Assembly: GCA_025450315.1 (NCBI GenBank)
Contig: JANWHQ010000019.1
Coordinates: forward strand, 1 to 64,000
From: Caulobacteraceae bacterium
GTDB taxonomy: Bacteria > Pseudomonadota > Alphaproteobacteria > Caulobacterales > Caulobacteraceae
DNA: 64,000 nt
Reading direction: 5' to 3'
Below, one piece after another: positions 47,020-56,396 of this stretch (positions are counted from its first letter, which is position 1; each line of letters opens with the position of its first letter). The notes under the pieces are model-generated. The model was not told where the DNA came from, searched no databases, and saw only the letters and a list, made by a program, of their open reading frames with translations. Made by a program: the position numbers and the translations under genes.

Positions 47020-47630
47020 CCCTGGAACAGATGCTGAAGCTGGCGCCGGTGGTGCCCGTGCTGACTATCGAGGACGAGGCCCACGCCGTTCCGCTGGGAC
47101 GGGCGCTGGCGGACGGCGGACTCAGGATGCTGGAGGTGACGCTGCGCACGTCCGCGGCCATCGGCGCCATCCGCCGCATCTCCGCCGAGGTCGAAGGCGC
47201 CGTGGTGGGGGCCGGCACGGTGCTGAACGCCGGGGACCTCGAACGCGCCGCCCAGGCCGGCGCCCGCTTCGCCGTCAGCCCGGGCCTGGGCGAGGGCGCC
47301 CGTCCGGACGGACCGATCCCGCTCCTGCCCGGCGTGGCCACCGCCAGCGAGGTGATGGCGGCCCTGGCGGCGGGATTCGAATATCTGAAGTTCTTCCCCG
47401 CCGTTCCGGCCGGCGGCGTGGCCATGCTGAAGGCCTTCGCCCCGGTGTTCCCCAAGGCCCGGTTCTGCCCGACGGGCGGCGTCTCGGTGGAGAACGCGCC
47501 GGAGTTCCTAGGGCTGGCGAACGTAGTTTGCGTCGGCGGTTCGTGGGTGGCGCCGGCGGCGGCCGTGCGGGCGGGCGACTGGCGGCGCATCACCGAGCTG
47601 GCGCGGGCTGCTCAGCTCCTGGGCGCGTAG
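47016..47630 (+). CDS. eda: KDPG aldolase
   Basis: 204 aa. Catalytic Glu in [22 protein letters not shown], Schiff-base Lys in EYLKFFPA, and [10 protein letters not shown]. It splits 2-keto-3-deoxy-6-phosphogluconate to pyruvate and glyceraldehyde-3-phosphate. Last gene of the operon. Its final 123 bp are antisense to the 3' end of otsA. Confidence 0.95.
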   Translation: MTLEQMLKLAPVVPVLTIEDEAHAVPLGRALADGGLRMLEVTLRTSAAIGAIRRISAEVEGAVVGAGTVLNAGDLERAAQAGARFAVSPGLGEGARPDGPIPLLPGVATASEVMAALAAGFEYLKFFPAVPAGGVAMLKAFAPVFPKARFCPTGGVSVENAPEFLGLANVVCVGGSWVAPAAAVRAGDWRRITELARAAQLLGA

Positions 47631-49046
47631 CTTCTCCAGCGATTCGGGCAGGGGTCCGGACGGGGCGGCGGGAGCGCGCGCCTCGCGCAGGGCCTTCACG
47701 AAGCTGTCGCGCCAAGCGGTGATGTCGTCGCGGCGCACGCCACCGATCAGCGATTCCCAGCGGCGGACGCGCTCGGCCGGCTTCATCGACAGGGCCTGGT
47801 GCAGGGCCTCGCTCATCTCCTCGCGGCTGAACGGGTTGACGATCAGCGCGTCCTTCATCTGGGCGGCGGCCCCGGCGAACTGGGAGAGGATCAGCACGCC
47901 CGGATCGCGCGGGTTCTGGGCGGCGACATATTCCTTGGCCACCAGGTTCATGCCGTCGCGCAATGGCGTCACCAGACCCACCTTGGCCGCGCGGTAGATG
48001 CCGGCCAGCTCGTCGCGGCGATAGCTCTTGTGCACGTATCGGATCGGCGTCCAGGCGGTGTCGGCGAACTCGCCGTTGATGCGGCCGCACAGCGATTCCA
48101 GCCGCGCGCGGATCTCCTGATAGGTGTCGACCTCCTCGCGGGTGGGCGGGGCGATCTGCAGGAGTAGGGTCTTGTGCAGATATACCGGATGGTCGCTCAG
48201 CAGCTGCTCGAAGCCGAGCAGCCGCTCCTCCAGGCCCTTGGAGTAGTCGAGCCGGTCGACCCCGACGATCAGCGACTGGAACACGCTGTTGGCCGCCATC
48301 AGGTCGAACGATCGCCCGGCCGCGGGCGACTGCAGCAACTGGTCGAAGTCCTCCGCGTCGATGCCGATCGGGAAGGCGCCGGTCGATACGGTTCGTCCGA
48401 ACGCGGACATGCGGCCGGCCTCGTGCTCGGCCCCGCCCACCTCGTCCAGCACATAGTCCTTGAAGGCCTGCAGCCAGTCGTCGGTCTGGAAGCCGAGCAG
48501 GTCGTAGTCGAACAAGGCCTCCACCAGCCGCTTGTGGAAGGGCAGGGTGGTCACCAGCTGCCGCGCCGGCCAGGGGATGTGAAGGAAGAAGCCGATCGGA
48601 TTGGTCACGCCCAGCCGGCGCAGCTCCTTGGCCAGGGCGAACAGGTGGTAGTCGTGCACCCAGATGACGTCGTCCGGTTCGATCAGCGGCGCCAGGGTCT
48701 CTGCGAAACGGCGGTTCACCCGCTCATATCCCTGGCCGAAGGAGCGGTCGTAGGCGGTCAGGTCGATGCGGTAGTGGAACAGCGGCCAGATCGTCTTGTT
48801 GGCGTAGCCGTTATAGTACTCCTGGACGTCCTGCTCCTCGAGATCGATGGTCACCACGGGCACGCCGCCGGCGTCCACGGTGCGGGTCTCGCCGGTGAAC
48901 TGATCGGTGGTCTCGCCGCTCCAGCCGAACCACATCCCCGGATATTTTCGCAGCGCTGCGCCCAGCCCCACGGCCAGGCCGCCCTGGCTGGCGCCCTCGT
49001 TGGCGGCGATGGTCACGCGGTTGGACACCACGATCAGGCGGCTCAT
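47508..49046 (-). CDS. otsA: Trehalose-6-phosphate synthase
   Basis: 512 aa from the ATG at 49046, overlapping the GH15 stop as ATGA. GT20 motifs: the N-terminal glucose-6-phosphate loop SNRVTIAANEGASQGGLAVGL, WVHDYHLFALA, DRLDYSKGLEERL, and NLVAKEYVAAQ. It makes trehalose-6-phosphate from UDP-glucose and glucose-6-phosphate. The last ~40 residues, from about [12 protein letters not shown] to the end, are low-complexity and basic ([11 protein letters not shown]) and are encoded antisense to eda, so the tail looks like read-through after loss of an ancestral stop. Confidence 0.95.
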   Translation of the reverse strand: MSRLIVVSNRVTIAANEGASQGGLAVGLGAALRKYPGMWFGWSGETTDQFTGETRTVDAGGVPVVTIDLEEQDVQEYYNGYANKTIWPLFHYRIDLTAYDRSFGQGYERVNRRFAETLAPLIEPDDVIWVHDYHLFALAKELRRLGVTNPIGFFLHIPWPARQLVTTLPFHKRLVEALFDYDLLGFQTDDWLQAFKDYVLDEVGGAEHEAGRMSAFGRTVSTGAFPIGIDAEDFDQLLQSPAAGRSFDLMAANSVFQSLIVGVDRLDYSKGLEERLLGFEQLLSDHPVYLHKTLLLQIAPPTREEVDTYQEIRARLESLCGRINGEFADTAWTPIRYVHKSYRRDELAGIYRAAKVGLVTPLRDGMNLVAKEYVAAQNPRDPGVLILSQFAGAAAQMKDALIVNPFSREEMSEALHQALSMKPAERVRRWESLIGGVRRDDITAWRDSFVKALREARAPAAPSGPLPESLEKLRAQELSSPRQLGDAPPVARPHGRRRRHPRTADANYVRQP

Positions 49047-50836
49047 CGGACAGAGCTCCAGGGTCGACTGAGCAGAACTGCGCAGTTGATCAATCCGACT
49101 AGCGAATAGGTCTGTGGATAGTTCCCCCACAGCTCCCCATCCGCAAAACTGATGTCTTCGGTAAATAGGCCCGCGTGGGTGCGTCTGCTCAACATCTCCT
49201 CAAAAAGTGATCGGGCTTCTTCGGTGCGTCCGGCCAAATGAAGGGCTTCGATGAACCAGAACGTGCAGAAATTGAACGCCGTCTGGGGCGCGCCGAAGTC
49301 GTCGGGGATGGCGTAACGGAGCAGGTGCGAGCCGCGCCTGAGCTCGTGCTCGATGGCCGTGAAGGTCGCGCGGTAGTGCGGATCGTCGTGCGACAGGAAG
49401 CGCAGGTCGACCAGCTGCAGCAAGGATGCGTCCAGCTCCTCGCCCTCGAAGCTGGCGGCGTAGCGACCCAGCTTGTCATCGAACGCCCGCTCCTCGATGG
49501 CCTTGCGCACGGCGGCCGCGCGCCCGGCCCAGAGCTCGAGCCGGTCGGTCAGCCCCATGGCGGCGGCGGCGTTGGCCAGCCGGTCGCAGGCGGCCCAGCA
49601 CATGACCGAGGAATAGGTGTGCACCGAGGCGCGGGTGCGGAACTCCCAGAGCCCCGCGTCAGGCTTGTCGTGCAGGGCGAAGGCGCGCTCGCCGACCTCT
49701 TCCAGGGCCCGGAAGTCCTCCACCGTCGCGGTCCTCAGCAGCCGCGAGTCGAAGAAGGCCTGGACGTTGGAAAGGACGATCTGTCCGTACACGTCGTGCT
49801 GGTCGTGCTCGTGCGCCTGGTTGCCGACGCGCACCGGCCCCATGCCGCGATACCCGGGCAGGGTGTCGACGATCCGCTCGCGCAGCGCCGGCTCCAGCCC
49901 CACGCCGTAGACCGGCTGCACCTTGCCGTTCTTGGCGCGGGCCACGAGGTTGCGCAGGAAGGTGAGGTAGTTCTCCAGGATGTCGACCGCGCCCAGCCGG
50001 TTCAGGGCCTGGACCACATAGTAGGCGTCGCGCACCCAGCAGTAGCGGTAGTCCCAGTTGCGGCCGGAATCGGCGTGCTCCGGGATCGAGGTGGTCAGGG
50101 CGGCCACGATGGCCCCGGTCTCCTCGTAGGCGCAGAGTTTCAGGGTGATCGCCGCGCGGATCACCGCCTCCTGCCACTCCAGCGGCACCGCCAGGGTGCG
50201 CACCCATTCCATCCAGTAGCGGCGCGTGTCGGCCAGCATCCTCGCGCAGGTGGAGGAAACGTCGCCGTCGAAGGGCTCGTCGGGCCCCAGGAACAGGGAC
50301 AGGGGCTCTTCCAGCCGGAACCAGCGCTCGGTGAAGATGTGCGAGACCGGGCAGTCGGTGGTCAGGCGCAAGGTGACGTCGCTGCAGATGTAGCGGATGT
50401 GGTTGGAGCCGCTGGTGCGCTCGGCGGCGCGCGCGGCCCACTCGGCGGCGGGCCTCAGCCGTATACGGATCATCGGCGTTCCGGCGAGGGGCCGGATCAG
50501 CCGGATCATCGAGGTCGGGCGGTAGACCCGGCCCGACTGCCGGTAGCGCGGCGCGAAGTCCAGGATCTCCAGCGCGTTGCCGGAGACGTCCTCCACCTCG
50601 GTGCGCAGGATGGGCGTGTTGCGCAGATAGGCCTGGCTGGCCTGGGTGAAGCCTTCGACATCGACGGCCCAGATCCCGATGGCGTCCTCGGCCTCGGGCT
50701 CCTTGCCGCTGAGCAGGGTCGAGAACACCGGATCGGAATCCACCCTGGGCGCGCAGCACCAGATGTGCCGCCCCTGGCGGTCGATCAGGCTGGAGATCGA
50801 ACAGTTGCCGATGGGGGCGAGATCGAGGTCGATCAC
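49043..50836 (-). CDS. Glycoside hydrolase family 15 (glucoamylase/trehalase-like)
   Basis: 597 aa from a GTG at 50836 that shares GTGA with the otsB stop (VIDLDLAPIGNCSISSLIDRQGR). GH15 features: N-terminal beta-sandwich, then an (alpha/alpha)6 barrel with WDYRYCWVRDAYYVVQAL (catalytic region), EPALRERIVDTLPGYRG, and ADGELWGNYPQTYSLVGLINCAV near the end. Some GH15 enzymes of this length hydrolyse trehalose; sitting between otsB and otsA it could tune trehalose level, or trim maltooligosaccharides with the neighbouring debranching enzyme. Confidence 0.9.
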   Translation of the reverse strand: MIDLDLAPIGNCSISSLIDRQGRHIWCCAPRVDSDPVFSTLLSGKEPEAEDAIGIWAVDVEGFTQASQAYLRNTPILRTEVEDVSGNALEILDFAPRYRQSGRVYRPTSMIRLIRPLAGTPMIRIRLRPAAEWAARAAERTSGSNHIRYICSDVTLRLTTDCPVSHIFTERWFRLEEPLSLFLGPDEPFDGDVSSTCARMLADTRRYWMEWVRTLAVPLEWQEAVIRAAITLKLCAYEETGAIVAALTTSIPEHADSGRNWDYRYCWVRDAYYVVQALNRLGAVDILENYLTFLRNLVARAKNGKVQPVYGVGLEPALRERIVDTLPGYRGMGPVRVGNQAHEHDQHDVYGQIVLSNVQAFFDSRLLRTATVEDFRALEEVGERAFALHDKPDAGLWEFRTRASVHTYSSVMCWAACDRLANAAAAMGLTDRLELWAGRAAAVRKAIEERAFDDKLGRYAASFEGEELDASLLQLVDLRFLSHDDPHYRATFTAIEHELRRGSHLLRYAIPDDFGAPQTAFNFCTFWFIEALHLAGRTEEARSLFEEMLSRRTHAGLFTEDISFADGELWGNYPQTYSLVGLINCAVLLSRPWSSVR

Positions 50837-51600
50837 GGCTGGGCGTCCTGCATCAGCGACGCCTCCAGCCACCCGCGCACGGACTCCACGTCCTCCAGGC
50901 GCATGTCGGCGGCGGTGGCCCTGAGCGGGCCCACCAGCACGCTCACCCCGCCGAAGGCCCGCGCGGCGCGAAAGCCGTCCTCGTCGGTCAGGTCGTCGCC
51001 GATGAACACAGGCAGGGAATCCACGAACGGCGGCTCGTGCATGAAGGCCCGCACGGCCGCGCCCTTGTCGAGCCCCGGGGTGCAGAGCTCGGCGACCATG
51101 TCGCCCAGCTGCAGCCTGAGGCCGGCGTCGGACGCGAGCGCCTCGGCCTGCCGGCGGACCTCGCCAGCCAGCTCGGGGGCCTGACGGAAGTGGACGGCCA
51201 CGCTCACCCGCTTGTCCTCGATCTGGAGGCCCGGATGGCGGGCGGCCAGGGCGGCCAGCCCGGAGCGGGCTAGGTCCAGCCCCTCGGCCGGCGCGGCCTC
51301 TTCGAGCGAGCCGTCGGCCCTGCGGCGGACCAGGCCGTGCACGGCCGCGACGGCCGCCACGGCGCCGTCCAGGATGCGGTCGACCTCGTCCAGGCTGCGC
51401 CCGCTGATCACCGCCAGCCGGCCGTCCAGCTTCTCCTCCAGCCGATGCATCAGGGCGGTGCGCCAGGGCTGCGGTCCGACGTCCTCGGGCCGGGGCTCGA
51501 TCGCCGCCAGGGTGCCGTCGAGGTCCAGGAACAGGGCGACGTCGCGAAAGCCCGGCAGCGGGCGCGGCTCGGGCAGGAGCCGGGGCGAGTGGGCGGTCAT
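50833..51600 (-). CDS. otsB: Trehalose-6-phosphate phosphatase
   Basis: 255 aa from the ATG at 51600, nine bases after AGGG; an ATG at 51609 abuts the AGGG and is less likely. HAD-superfamily motifs: nucleophile Asp in FLDLDGTLA, AVISGRSLDEV, DKGAAVRAFM, and FIGDDLTDEDGF. It dephosphorylates the OtsA product. Its stop overlaps the GH15 start. Confidence 0.94.
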   Translation of the reverse strand: MTAHSPRLLPEPRPLPGFRDVALFLDLDGTLAAIEPRPEDVGPQPWRTALMHRLEEKLDGRLAVISGRSLDEVDRILDGAVAAVAAVHGLVRRRADGSLEEAAPAEGLDLARSGLAALAARHPGLQIEDKRVSVAVHFRQAPELAGEVRRQAEALASDAGLRLQLGDMVAELCTPGLDKGAAVRAFMHEPPFVDSLPVFIGDDLTDEDGFRAARAFGGVSVLVGPLRATAADMRLEDVESVRGWLEASLMQDAQP

Positions 51601-51646
51601 GCGGGCCATCCCTGCGGGTTCATCAGCGCTCCGTCTTTCATCGGCT

Positions 51647-53815
51647 TCAGGCTCGGGTGAGCACGGCCACCTTGGGGTCGCAGCGGCGGCCCGGGACGGC
51701 GATCACGCGGTCACCGGCGTGCTGGAACAGCAGCTGCGCTTCGCGGGAGCCAACCCTCAGACTGTCGATGCTCAGCTTGTCGATGCCGATGGGCAGGCAG
51801 GGGTGGTCGATCGAGATCTCCGAGGTCCAGCCGTCGATCTTCACCCCCAGGCAGGCCTGCAGCAGCATGAAGATCGAGCCGGCCGCCCAGGCCTGAGGCA
51901 GGCAGGCGACCGGATAGGCCACCGGCGGCTCGCCAGGATTGCGCTTGAAGCCGCAGAACAGCTCCGGCAGCCGCATTTCGAAGGACACGGCCGTCTCGAA
52001 CATCTCCGACAGCATCTGGACCACTCCGGCCCGCTCGCCGTAGCGGGCCATGCCGGCGACGCAGAGGGCGGTGTCGTGGGGCCAGACCGAGCCGTTGTGA
52101 TAGGACATCGGATTGAATCGGGCTTGGCCGGTCCCCAACGTGCGGATCCCCCAGCCGCTCTGGAACGGCGCCGAGAGCAGGCATTCGGTGACCCGCCTGG
52201 CCCTGTCGGGCGCGGGCAGGCCGCAGAAGAGCAGGTGGCCGGGGTTGGACGCGGGCACGCGGCAAAGCTGGCCATGGCCGTCGATGGCGATGCCGTAGGT
52301 TCCGTGCTCCTCCATCCAGAACCGCTCCTCGACGATCCGGCGAATCTTCTCGGCGCGGGCGAGCCAGCGAATGGCGGCGGCCGGGTCTTCCCGGCGCTCG
52401 GCCAGCCCCGCCATGGCCCGATAGGCGGCGAAGGCGTAGCCCTGCACCTCGATCAGGGCGATGGGGCCGTCGGGAAAGCTGCCGTCGGCGTGGAAGACCG
52501 AGTCCTGGCTGTCCTTCCAGCCCTGGTTGGCAAGGCCCGAGTCCTGGCCGCGCTGGTAGTCGATCAGGCCGTCGTCGTTGGAGTCGCCGTACTGCTCCAT
52601 CCAATCCACCGCCGCCGTCAGCGAGGGCCAGAGCCTGTCGATGAACTCCAGGTCACCCGTGCGGTCGGCGTAGGCACCGGCCAGGGCCACGAACAGGGGG
52701 GTGGTGTCGACCCCGCCGTAGTAGCGGCCGAACGGCAGCTCGCCCAGGTTGGTCATCTCCCCCCGGCGGCTCTCGTGCATGATCTTGCCGGGCTGGGAAT
52801 CGCGGAACGTCGAGGTCTCCGTCGCCTGGGTCGAGGCCAGATAGGCCAGCACCCCCCTGGCCAGCGAGGCGTTGATCCACAGCACCTGCCAGGCGGTGAT
52901 GATGGCGTCGCGCCCGAACGGCGTGGAGAACCAGGGGATGCCGGCGTAGGGATAGGGTCCGGTCTCCAGGTCGGTGATCAGCAGCGACAGGTCGGACCGG
53001 GACTTCTCCACCCACTCGTCGAACAGCCGCCCGGAGGTCTTGATCCGCGCCCCGTGCCGGCGCTTGGCGCGGATGGCGAAGCGGGCCCTGGCGGCGCAGG
53101 CGCGAAAGCGCTCGCGGCTCGGGGTCTGCATGGCGGGCGCGTCGCTGGCCTTGCCCACCTCCAGATAGAACTCGACGACTCCGTCGGGCGGGATGTGGAA
53201 TAGGAACTCGGCGCGATTGCCGCTGAGCCGCACCGGCTGCTCGGAGAAGACGATGACGCTCGCGCGGGTGATGTCGTCCAGGCCGTCGTAGCGGAACACC
53301 ACCTGGCGGCCGCTGGCCTCGGGCTCGTGGATCCGGCCGCGGCGGGCCCGCTTGGTGCCGCGCACCTCGAACATGTCGTGGAAGTCGGCGCCGAACTCGA
53401 AGGCCAGGGGGGCTGCGGCCTGGTCGCGGCTGTAGTTGGTGCAGCGGATGCGTTCGTGGAGCCGCCCGTCCCACAGGAACCGCTTGCGCTCGATGTGGAT
53501 CACGCCCTTCGGCGTCGCCGCCGCGCCGGTCGGGGCCAGCGGCCGGTTGGTGCCGTTGGAAGTGAAGAAGACGTTGTCCTGGGCGATCGCCGCGCTCAGC
53601 AGCGAGGGCGGCCGGTTCCCCAGCAGCAGCCGGAAGTGGGACAGCACGCGGGTGTCGTCATGGAACAGCCCGTCGGCGACGCCCAGGATGTCGCCATAGG
53701 CGTCGGCCACGACGAATGTATCGCCGTCTTTCAGGGCGAACAGACGGTGCGGGACGCGCGGTTCGGTGGTTTCGCCTTGCTCGACCTGCGGGCCAGGCGA
53801 CGCCAGATCGTCCAT
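51647..53815 (-). CDS. Amylo-alpha-1,6-glucosidase / glycogen debranching-type protein
   Basis: 722 aa. N-terminal GDE-N-type domain (FALKDGDTFVVADAYGDILG, GLFHDDTRVLSHF), then an (alpha/alpha)6 catalytic domain with GIPWFSTPFGRDAIITAW, YYGGVDTTPLFVALA, and FNPMSYHNGSVWPHDTALC. Family GH133-like. It may debranch or trim alpha-glucans. Follows the GT4 gene by nine bases and precedes otsB; same transcript. Confidence 0.92.
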   Translation of the reverse strand: MDDLASPGPQVEQGETTEPRVPHRLFALKDGDTFVVADAYGDILGVADGLFHDDTRVLSHFRLLLGNRPPSLLSAAIAQDNVFFTSNGTNRPLAPTGAAATPKGVIHIERKRFLWDGRLHERIRCTNYSRDQAAAPLAFEFGADFHDMFEVRGTKRARRGRIHEPEASGRQVVFRYDGLDDITRASVIVFSEQPVRLSGNRAEFLFHIPPDGVVEFYLEVGKASDAPAMQTPSRERFRACAARARFAIRAKRRHGARIKTSGRLFDEWVEKSRSDLSLLITDLETGPYPYAGIPWFSTPFGRDAIITAWQVLWINASLARGVLAYLASTQATETSTFRDSQPGKIMHESRRGEMTNLGELPFGRYYGGVDTTPLFVALAGAYADRTGDLEFIDRLWPSLTAAVDWMEQYGDSNDDGLIDYQRGQDSGLANQGWKDSQDSVFHADGSFPDGPIALIEVQGYAFAAYRAMAGLAERREDPAAAIRWLARAEKIRRIVEERFWMEEHGTYGIAIDGHGQLCRVPASNPGHLLFCGLPAPDRARRVTECLLSAPFQSGWGIRTLGTGQARFNPMSYHNGSVWPHDTALCVAGMARYGERAGVVQMLSEMFETAVSFEMRLPELFCGFKRNPGEPPVAYPVACLPQAWAAGSIFMLLQACLGVKIDGWTSEISIDHPCLPIGIDKLSIDSLRVGSREAQLLFQHAGDRVIAVPGRRCDPKVAVLTRA

Positions 53816-53824
53816 ACGGAAGAC

Positions 53825-54886
53825 CTATGCGGTTTGCAGCAGCGGGAGGTTGGATTCTGTGGGGACCACGGCCTCTTCATAGATGTCCAGATACCGTCGC
53901 GCCATGGCCGTGGCGGAAAACCTCGACTCGAACCGGGCGCGAATGGCCCGCCGATCCAGCCCGACCGCGCGCCGCGCCGCCCGGACCGCCGCGTCATGGC
54001 CCTCGACGATGAAGCCGGTGACCCCGTCCTCGATCACTTCGGGCACCGAGCCGCAGTTGTAGGCCACCACCGGCGTGCCGCAGGCCATGGCCTCGATCAT
54101 CACCAGGCCGAAGGGCTCAGGCCAGTTGACCGGGAACAGCAGCGCCTGCGCGCCGCCCAGGAACTCCGGCTTCCTGGCGTCGCCGATCTCGCCGATGAAC
54201 TCGATCAGCGGATGGTGCAGCAGCGGCTCGACCACCTCGTCGAAATAGGCCTGGTCGGCGGCGTCGACCTTGGCGGCGATCTTCAGCTTCATGCCGAGCG
54301 ACTTGGCGATGGCGATCGCCCGGTCGGGGCCCTTCTCGGGAGAGATGCGGCCGAGGAAGGCCAGGTAGCCGCCCTCGCCCGGGCCATAGCGATAAAGGTC
54401 GGTCTGCACCCCGTGCAGCACCGTGCCCGCCCAGTTGGCCCAGGGAATCGGCCGCCGCTGGCTGTCGGAGATCGACACCAGGGGGAACTGCGGCCAGCGC
54501 CTGTAGACGGCGTCCAGGTCCTTGATGTCCAGGCGCCCGTGCAGGGTGGTGAGGGTGCGCTCCGGCATGTCCTCGAAGAAGGCGAAGTGGATCATGTCGG
54601 TGTGGAAGTGGATGATGTCGAACTCGTCCGCCCGCCGGCGCACCTCGTGCAGCATGGCCATGTGCGAGGCGAGGTCGGACTTGAACTGGGCGGGGTCCAG
54701 CCGGATCGCCTGATCGCGGACCGCCGCGAGCTCGGCCTTGGTCACGGCGTCGGCGCTGGCGAACAGGGTGACCTGGTGTCCGAGCTCGACCAGGGCGTCG
54801 GTGAGATGCGCCACCACCCGCTCGGTGCCGCCATAGAACCTCGGAGGGACCGCCTCGTACAAAGGCGTGACTTGGGCGATCTTCAC
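53825..54886 (-). CDS. Glycosyltransferase family 4
   Basis: 353 aa from a GTG at 54886, with GAGGG seven bases upstream. GT-B fold: N-terminal YGGTERVVAHLTDALVELGHQVTLFAS, nucleotide-sugar domain LGRISPEKGPDRAI, and EPFGLVMIEAMACGTPVVAYN (the EX7E motif). It transfers an activated sugar, probably glucose, to an unknown acceptor. First gene of the trehalose/glucan operon; its promoter lies in 54,887-55,096. Confidence 0.93.
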   Translation of the reverse strand: MKIAQVTPLYEAVPPRFYGGTERVVAHLTDALVELGHQVTLFASADAVTKAELAAVRDQAIRLDPAQFKSDLASHMAMLHEVRRRADEFDIIHFHTDMIHFAFFEDMPERTLTTLHGRLDIKDLDAVYRRWPQFPLVSISDSQRRPIPWANWAGTVLHGVQTDLYRYGPGEGGYLAFLGRISPEKGPDRAIAIAKSLGMKLKIAAKVDAADQAYFDEVVEPLLHHPLIEFIGEIGDARKPEFLGGAQALLFPVNWPEPFGLVMIEAMACGTPVVAYNCGSVPEVIEDGVTGFIVEGHDAAVRAARRAVGLDRRAIRARFESRFSATAMARRYLDIYEEAVVPTESNLPLLQTA

Positions 54887-55096
54887 TGCACTGACCCTCG
54901 CATCGGGGAACGGCTTCCGGCCCCCTTCCCGCGAAGCTCTAAGGCGCGAGCGGTCCGCCCGGTTCCCCTATGCGTGGCGTTTTTGCCGCGGCGCCGCGAA
55001 AGTCTGGCGCATGGGCGCCATTTCGAACCGAACGCCCGTTTCTGGCGTTGCTTTCGGGACGGACGCCGCAGGCGGCGGTCCAGGCGGGAGCGTCCC

Positions 55097-55258
55097 TTGA
55101 CCCCATACGAGACCCGGCTCGAGGAGCTGCTGAACCAACTGGAGGCCACGCTCAACGAGGTGCGCGAGCACCTGGACCGCGGCCGCCGCCAGCCCGAGGC
55201 TCCCGCCAGGGCCGTCGAAGCCTTCGCCGACGAGGCGTTCCGGGACCGGGACGCCTAG
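55097..55258 (+). CDS. Putative 53-aa coiled-coil protein (TTG start)
   Basis: Begins with TTG at 55097, six bases after GGGAG. Leu heptads run through YETRLEELLNQLEATLNEVR, an amphipathic helix long enough for a dimeric coiled coil, then a Pro/Ala-rich acidic tail. No family is recognised. It lies alone in the gap between the divergent GT4 gene and the DUF1993 gene. The case rests on the ribosome site and the heptad pattern. Confidence 0.4.
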   Translation: MTPYETRLEELLNQLEATLNEVREHLDRGRRQPEAPARAVEAFADEAFRDRDA

Positions 55259-55336
55259 GGCCCGCTAGCGGTGGAAGCTCGGCGGCGCCATATGCCGGGC
55301 CAGGGGGCGCAGGGGCGCCCGCGCCTGGGAGGATCC

Positions 55337-55855
55337 ATGAGTTTCAAGATCTACGACGCGTCCGCGCCGGTGTTCATCGCCGCCCTGACCAACATGCAGA
55401 AGTGGCTCGACAAGGCCCTGGCCGAGGGCAAGAGCGAGTCCGAACTGATGGCCGCGCGGCTGGCGCCCGACATGGCGCCCTTTCCGAGGCAGTTCCAGAT
55501 GAGCTCCGACACCGCCAAGTTCGCCGTCGCCCGGCTGACCGGCGTCGAGGCGCCCGCCATGCCCGACACCGAGGCCAGCTTCGACGAACTGAAGGCGCGC
55601 TGCCAGCGCACCATCGACTTCATCGGCGGCGTCGACCCCGCCGCCTTCGACGGCGCCGACGACCGCGAGGTGGTGCTGAAGTTTCCCAACGGCACGGGCT
55701 ACGAGTTCAGCGGCGCCCGCTACCTGACGGGCTTCGCGCTGCCCAATTTCTTCTTCCACGTGACCACCGCCTACGCCCTGCTGAGGGCCAACGGGGTAGG
55801 CGTCGGCAAGCCGGACTTCCTGCAGCACCTGGGCCAGCCCAGCGCCCGGACCTAG
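55337..55855 (+). CDS. DUF1993 family protein
   Basis: 172 aa from the ATG at 55337 (GGGAGG upstream). The pattern IYDASAPVFIAALTNMQKWLDKA, LAPDMAPFPRQFQMSSD, GARYLTGFALPNFFFHVTTAYALLRANGV is the DUF1993 helical-bundle family, related to DinB-like four-helix proteins, with a His in FFFHVTTAY. Function unknown. Its stop shares CTAG with the stop of the convergent gene. Confidence 0.85.
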   Translation: MSFKIYDASAPVFIAALTNMQKWLDKALAEGKSESELMAARLAPDMAPFPRQFQMSSDTAKFAVARLTGVEAPAMPDTEASFDELKARCQRTIDFIGGVDPAAFDGADDREVVLKFPNGTGYEFSGARYLTGFALPNFFFHVTTAYALLRANGVGVGKPDFLQHLGQPSART

Positions 55856-56319
55856 CGTCCCGCCGCGGGCGGACTTGCGTCCGGGGTCCTGACGGTCGGA
55901 AGCGGCCTGCGGGCGATCCGCGCGGGTGAGGTGTCCTCGAGGTCGTATTTGAGGCTGACGGGCCAGCTGGCGCCGGATTCGGTCCAGGTTCCCCGCCACT
56001 GGCCGCTGGAGGCGTCCCAGTCGCCGCGGAACCGGGCCCCGCCGCCGGCGAAGGCCAGGGTGTCGGCCGGCGCGTCGATGGGCGCGATGGGCACGCTCGA
56101 GGCGCTGGTTTCGGGGCTGTCCATCCTTCCGACGTAGCCCGCGGACGTGTTGCGGATATGCACGAACACGTGCCGCCTGGCGCCGCTCGGCCCGATGGTA
56201 CCGGCCCAATCGCCAGCCGAATTCGCCGGAAAGGTCGGCGTGGCCCAGGCGGGAAGGGCGGTCCCGAGGCCCAGCGCCATGCCGGCGACCGCAATGAAAG
56301 TCACACAGGCTCTCGTCAT
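55852..56319 (-). CDS. Small secreted protein of unknown function
   Basis: 155 aa from the ATG at 56319 (GAGG eight bases upstream). Signal peptide TRACVTFIAVAGMALGLGTALPAWA with an AWA cleavage site. The mature part has ANSAGDWAGTIGPSG, HVFVHIRNTSAGYVGRMDSP, FRGDWDASSGQWRGTWTESG, a short beta-rich fold reminiscent of DUF-type lipocalin-like domains that are often fused to beta-lactamase or hydrolase proteins. Likely periplasmic. No enzyme motif. Confidence 0.65.
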   Translation of the reverse strand: MTRACVTFIAVAGMALGLGTALPAWATPTFPANSAGDWAGTIGPSGARRHVFVHIRNTSAGYVGRMDSPETSASSVPIAPIDAPADTLAFAGGGARFRGDWDASSGQWRGTWTESGASWPVSLKYDLEDTSPARIARRPLPTVRTPDASPPAAGR

Positions 56320-56396
56320 CGGCCGGCCTCGCATAACCTGTGCGCAGCCTAGCACCGTTCCGGAACGGGCGGAACGTCGCGGCGACAGGCCGGCGC

